Part shown: piece after piece, positions 63,776 to 64,000 of the stretch
Position numbering within the stretch: the first letter of the stretch is position 1
Layout of the letters: each line of letters starts with the position of its first letter
Assembly: GCF_003600835.1 (NCBI RefSeq)
Contig: NZ_NQYC01000001.1
Location: 682,001-746,000, forward strand
Direction: 5' to 3'
DNA length: 64,000 bases
Source of the DNA: Bacillus sp. PK3_68
GTDB lineage: Bacteria; Bacillota; Bacilli; Bacillales; Domibacillaceae
Notes under the pieces: generated by a model
What the model was told of the DNA's origin: nothing
Seen by the model: only the letters and a program-made list of their open reading frames with translations
Database searches by the model: none
Program-made: the position numbers and the translations under genes

Positions 63776-64000
63776 AAACCTCCTACTATTTCCAATCTTC
63801 GCTTTTTCATTATGTAATTATATGCCATACTATATGAGTGAACTCTAGTTGTCAATATAAAATTAACTGAATAGTTATATTATTCCTGCGATCATTTCAA
63901 CTGTTTCCTTTTTTTACGTAAAATAGGCCTGTTCTGTTAGATGCTTTACACTGCGCCATATCCCATCACATCCCAAAAACCAGCAGCCAGGCATTCCTAT
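63776..64000. other. Region upstream of the leuA leader
   Basis: The leuA promoter should lie here (AT-rich 63790-63860). I see no gene up to the window end. Confidence 0.4.

Overview
The window looks like chromosome from a low-GC, spore-forming Bacillaceae-type Firmicute. The support is AGGAGG-type ribosome binding sites, frequent GTG/TTG starts, many intrinsic terminators, a leucine T-box, an RsbR-type stress protein, an Amj-type flippase, DUF3006/DUF3139/DUF4083/DUF4181/DUF817 proteins, and three S-layer-homology (SLH) proteins. I cannot name the genus. No rRNA, tRNA, CRISPR array or intact insertion sequence was seen.

Layout. 1-9.1 kb: a truncated DHA2-type drug exporter divergent from its TetR regulator, an IS3-family remnant, an SLH/metallo-beta-lactamase/Excalibur protein with a DUF3006 partner, a gene-poor stretch, an RsbR homologue, DinB, a frameshifted RibD-type reductase, a Nudix hydrolase. 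8.5-12.2 kb: TetR/SDR pair, HEAT protein, PadR/HAAS pair. 12.2-17.5 kb: a lincosamide-nucleotidyltransferase-like remnant, a Cys-paired MarR regulator with a flavoprotein sharing a duplicated operator, and an arsRBC operon with a frameshifted arsC. 17.7-26.6 kb: broken M23 peptidase, TetR/MFS pair (MFS broken), rtcB interrupted by a group I intron, Lrp and MBL genes, small membrane proteins. 26.6-36.7 kb: second IS3 remnant, LysR/SDR pair, SET protein, secreted nuclease with Excalibur domain, broken glycosidase-like gene, DUF3139, HTH regulator, Amj. 36.8-47.5 kb: SLH amidase, EamA transporter, an Asn-rich small protein, DUF817/HTH/DUF2975, manganese catalase, a stand-alone zinc-type S14. 47.6-55.5 kb: peptide-resistance-like ABC/two-component cluster, then an antibiotic-resistance patch (alpha/beta hydrolase and AAC(6')-like acetyltransferase), YitT. 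55.9-63.8 kb: SLH/epimerase-like protein, an LCM-type methyltransferase behind a 38-bp perfect palindrome, a broken GGDEF protein, and leuA behind a T-box.

The most interesting locus is 52.79-53.8 kb. Two tandem leader peptides both carry Arg-Leu-Arg, the second beginning Met-Arg-Leu-Arg. The second leader lies in a hairpin whose far arm contains the Shine-Dalgarno sequence of an alpha/beta hydrolase that resembles EstT/RdmC-type esterases. This is the architecture of erm-type macrolide-induced translational attenuation, here in front of a hydrolase. The AAC(6')-like gene immediately downstream also has a small, well-initiated upstream reading frame overlapping its start.

Second is rtcB (21.9-23.5 kb). 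A 410-nt group I intron without an endonuclease gene sits exactly before the metal-binding Asp-Ile-Gly-Cys motif of the RNA ligase.

Caution: at least seven genes are broken by what look like single-base losses, mostly in homopolymer runs. Either the sequence carries indel errors or the genome is decaying. Pseudogene calls here should be read with that in mind.
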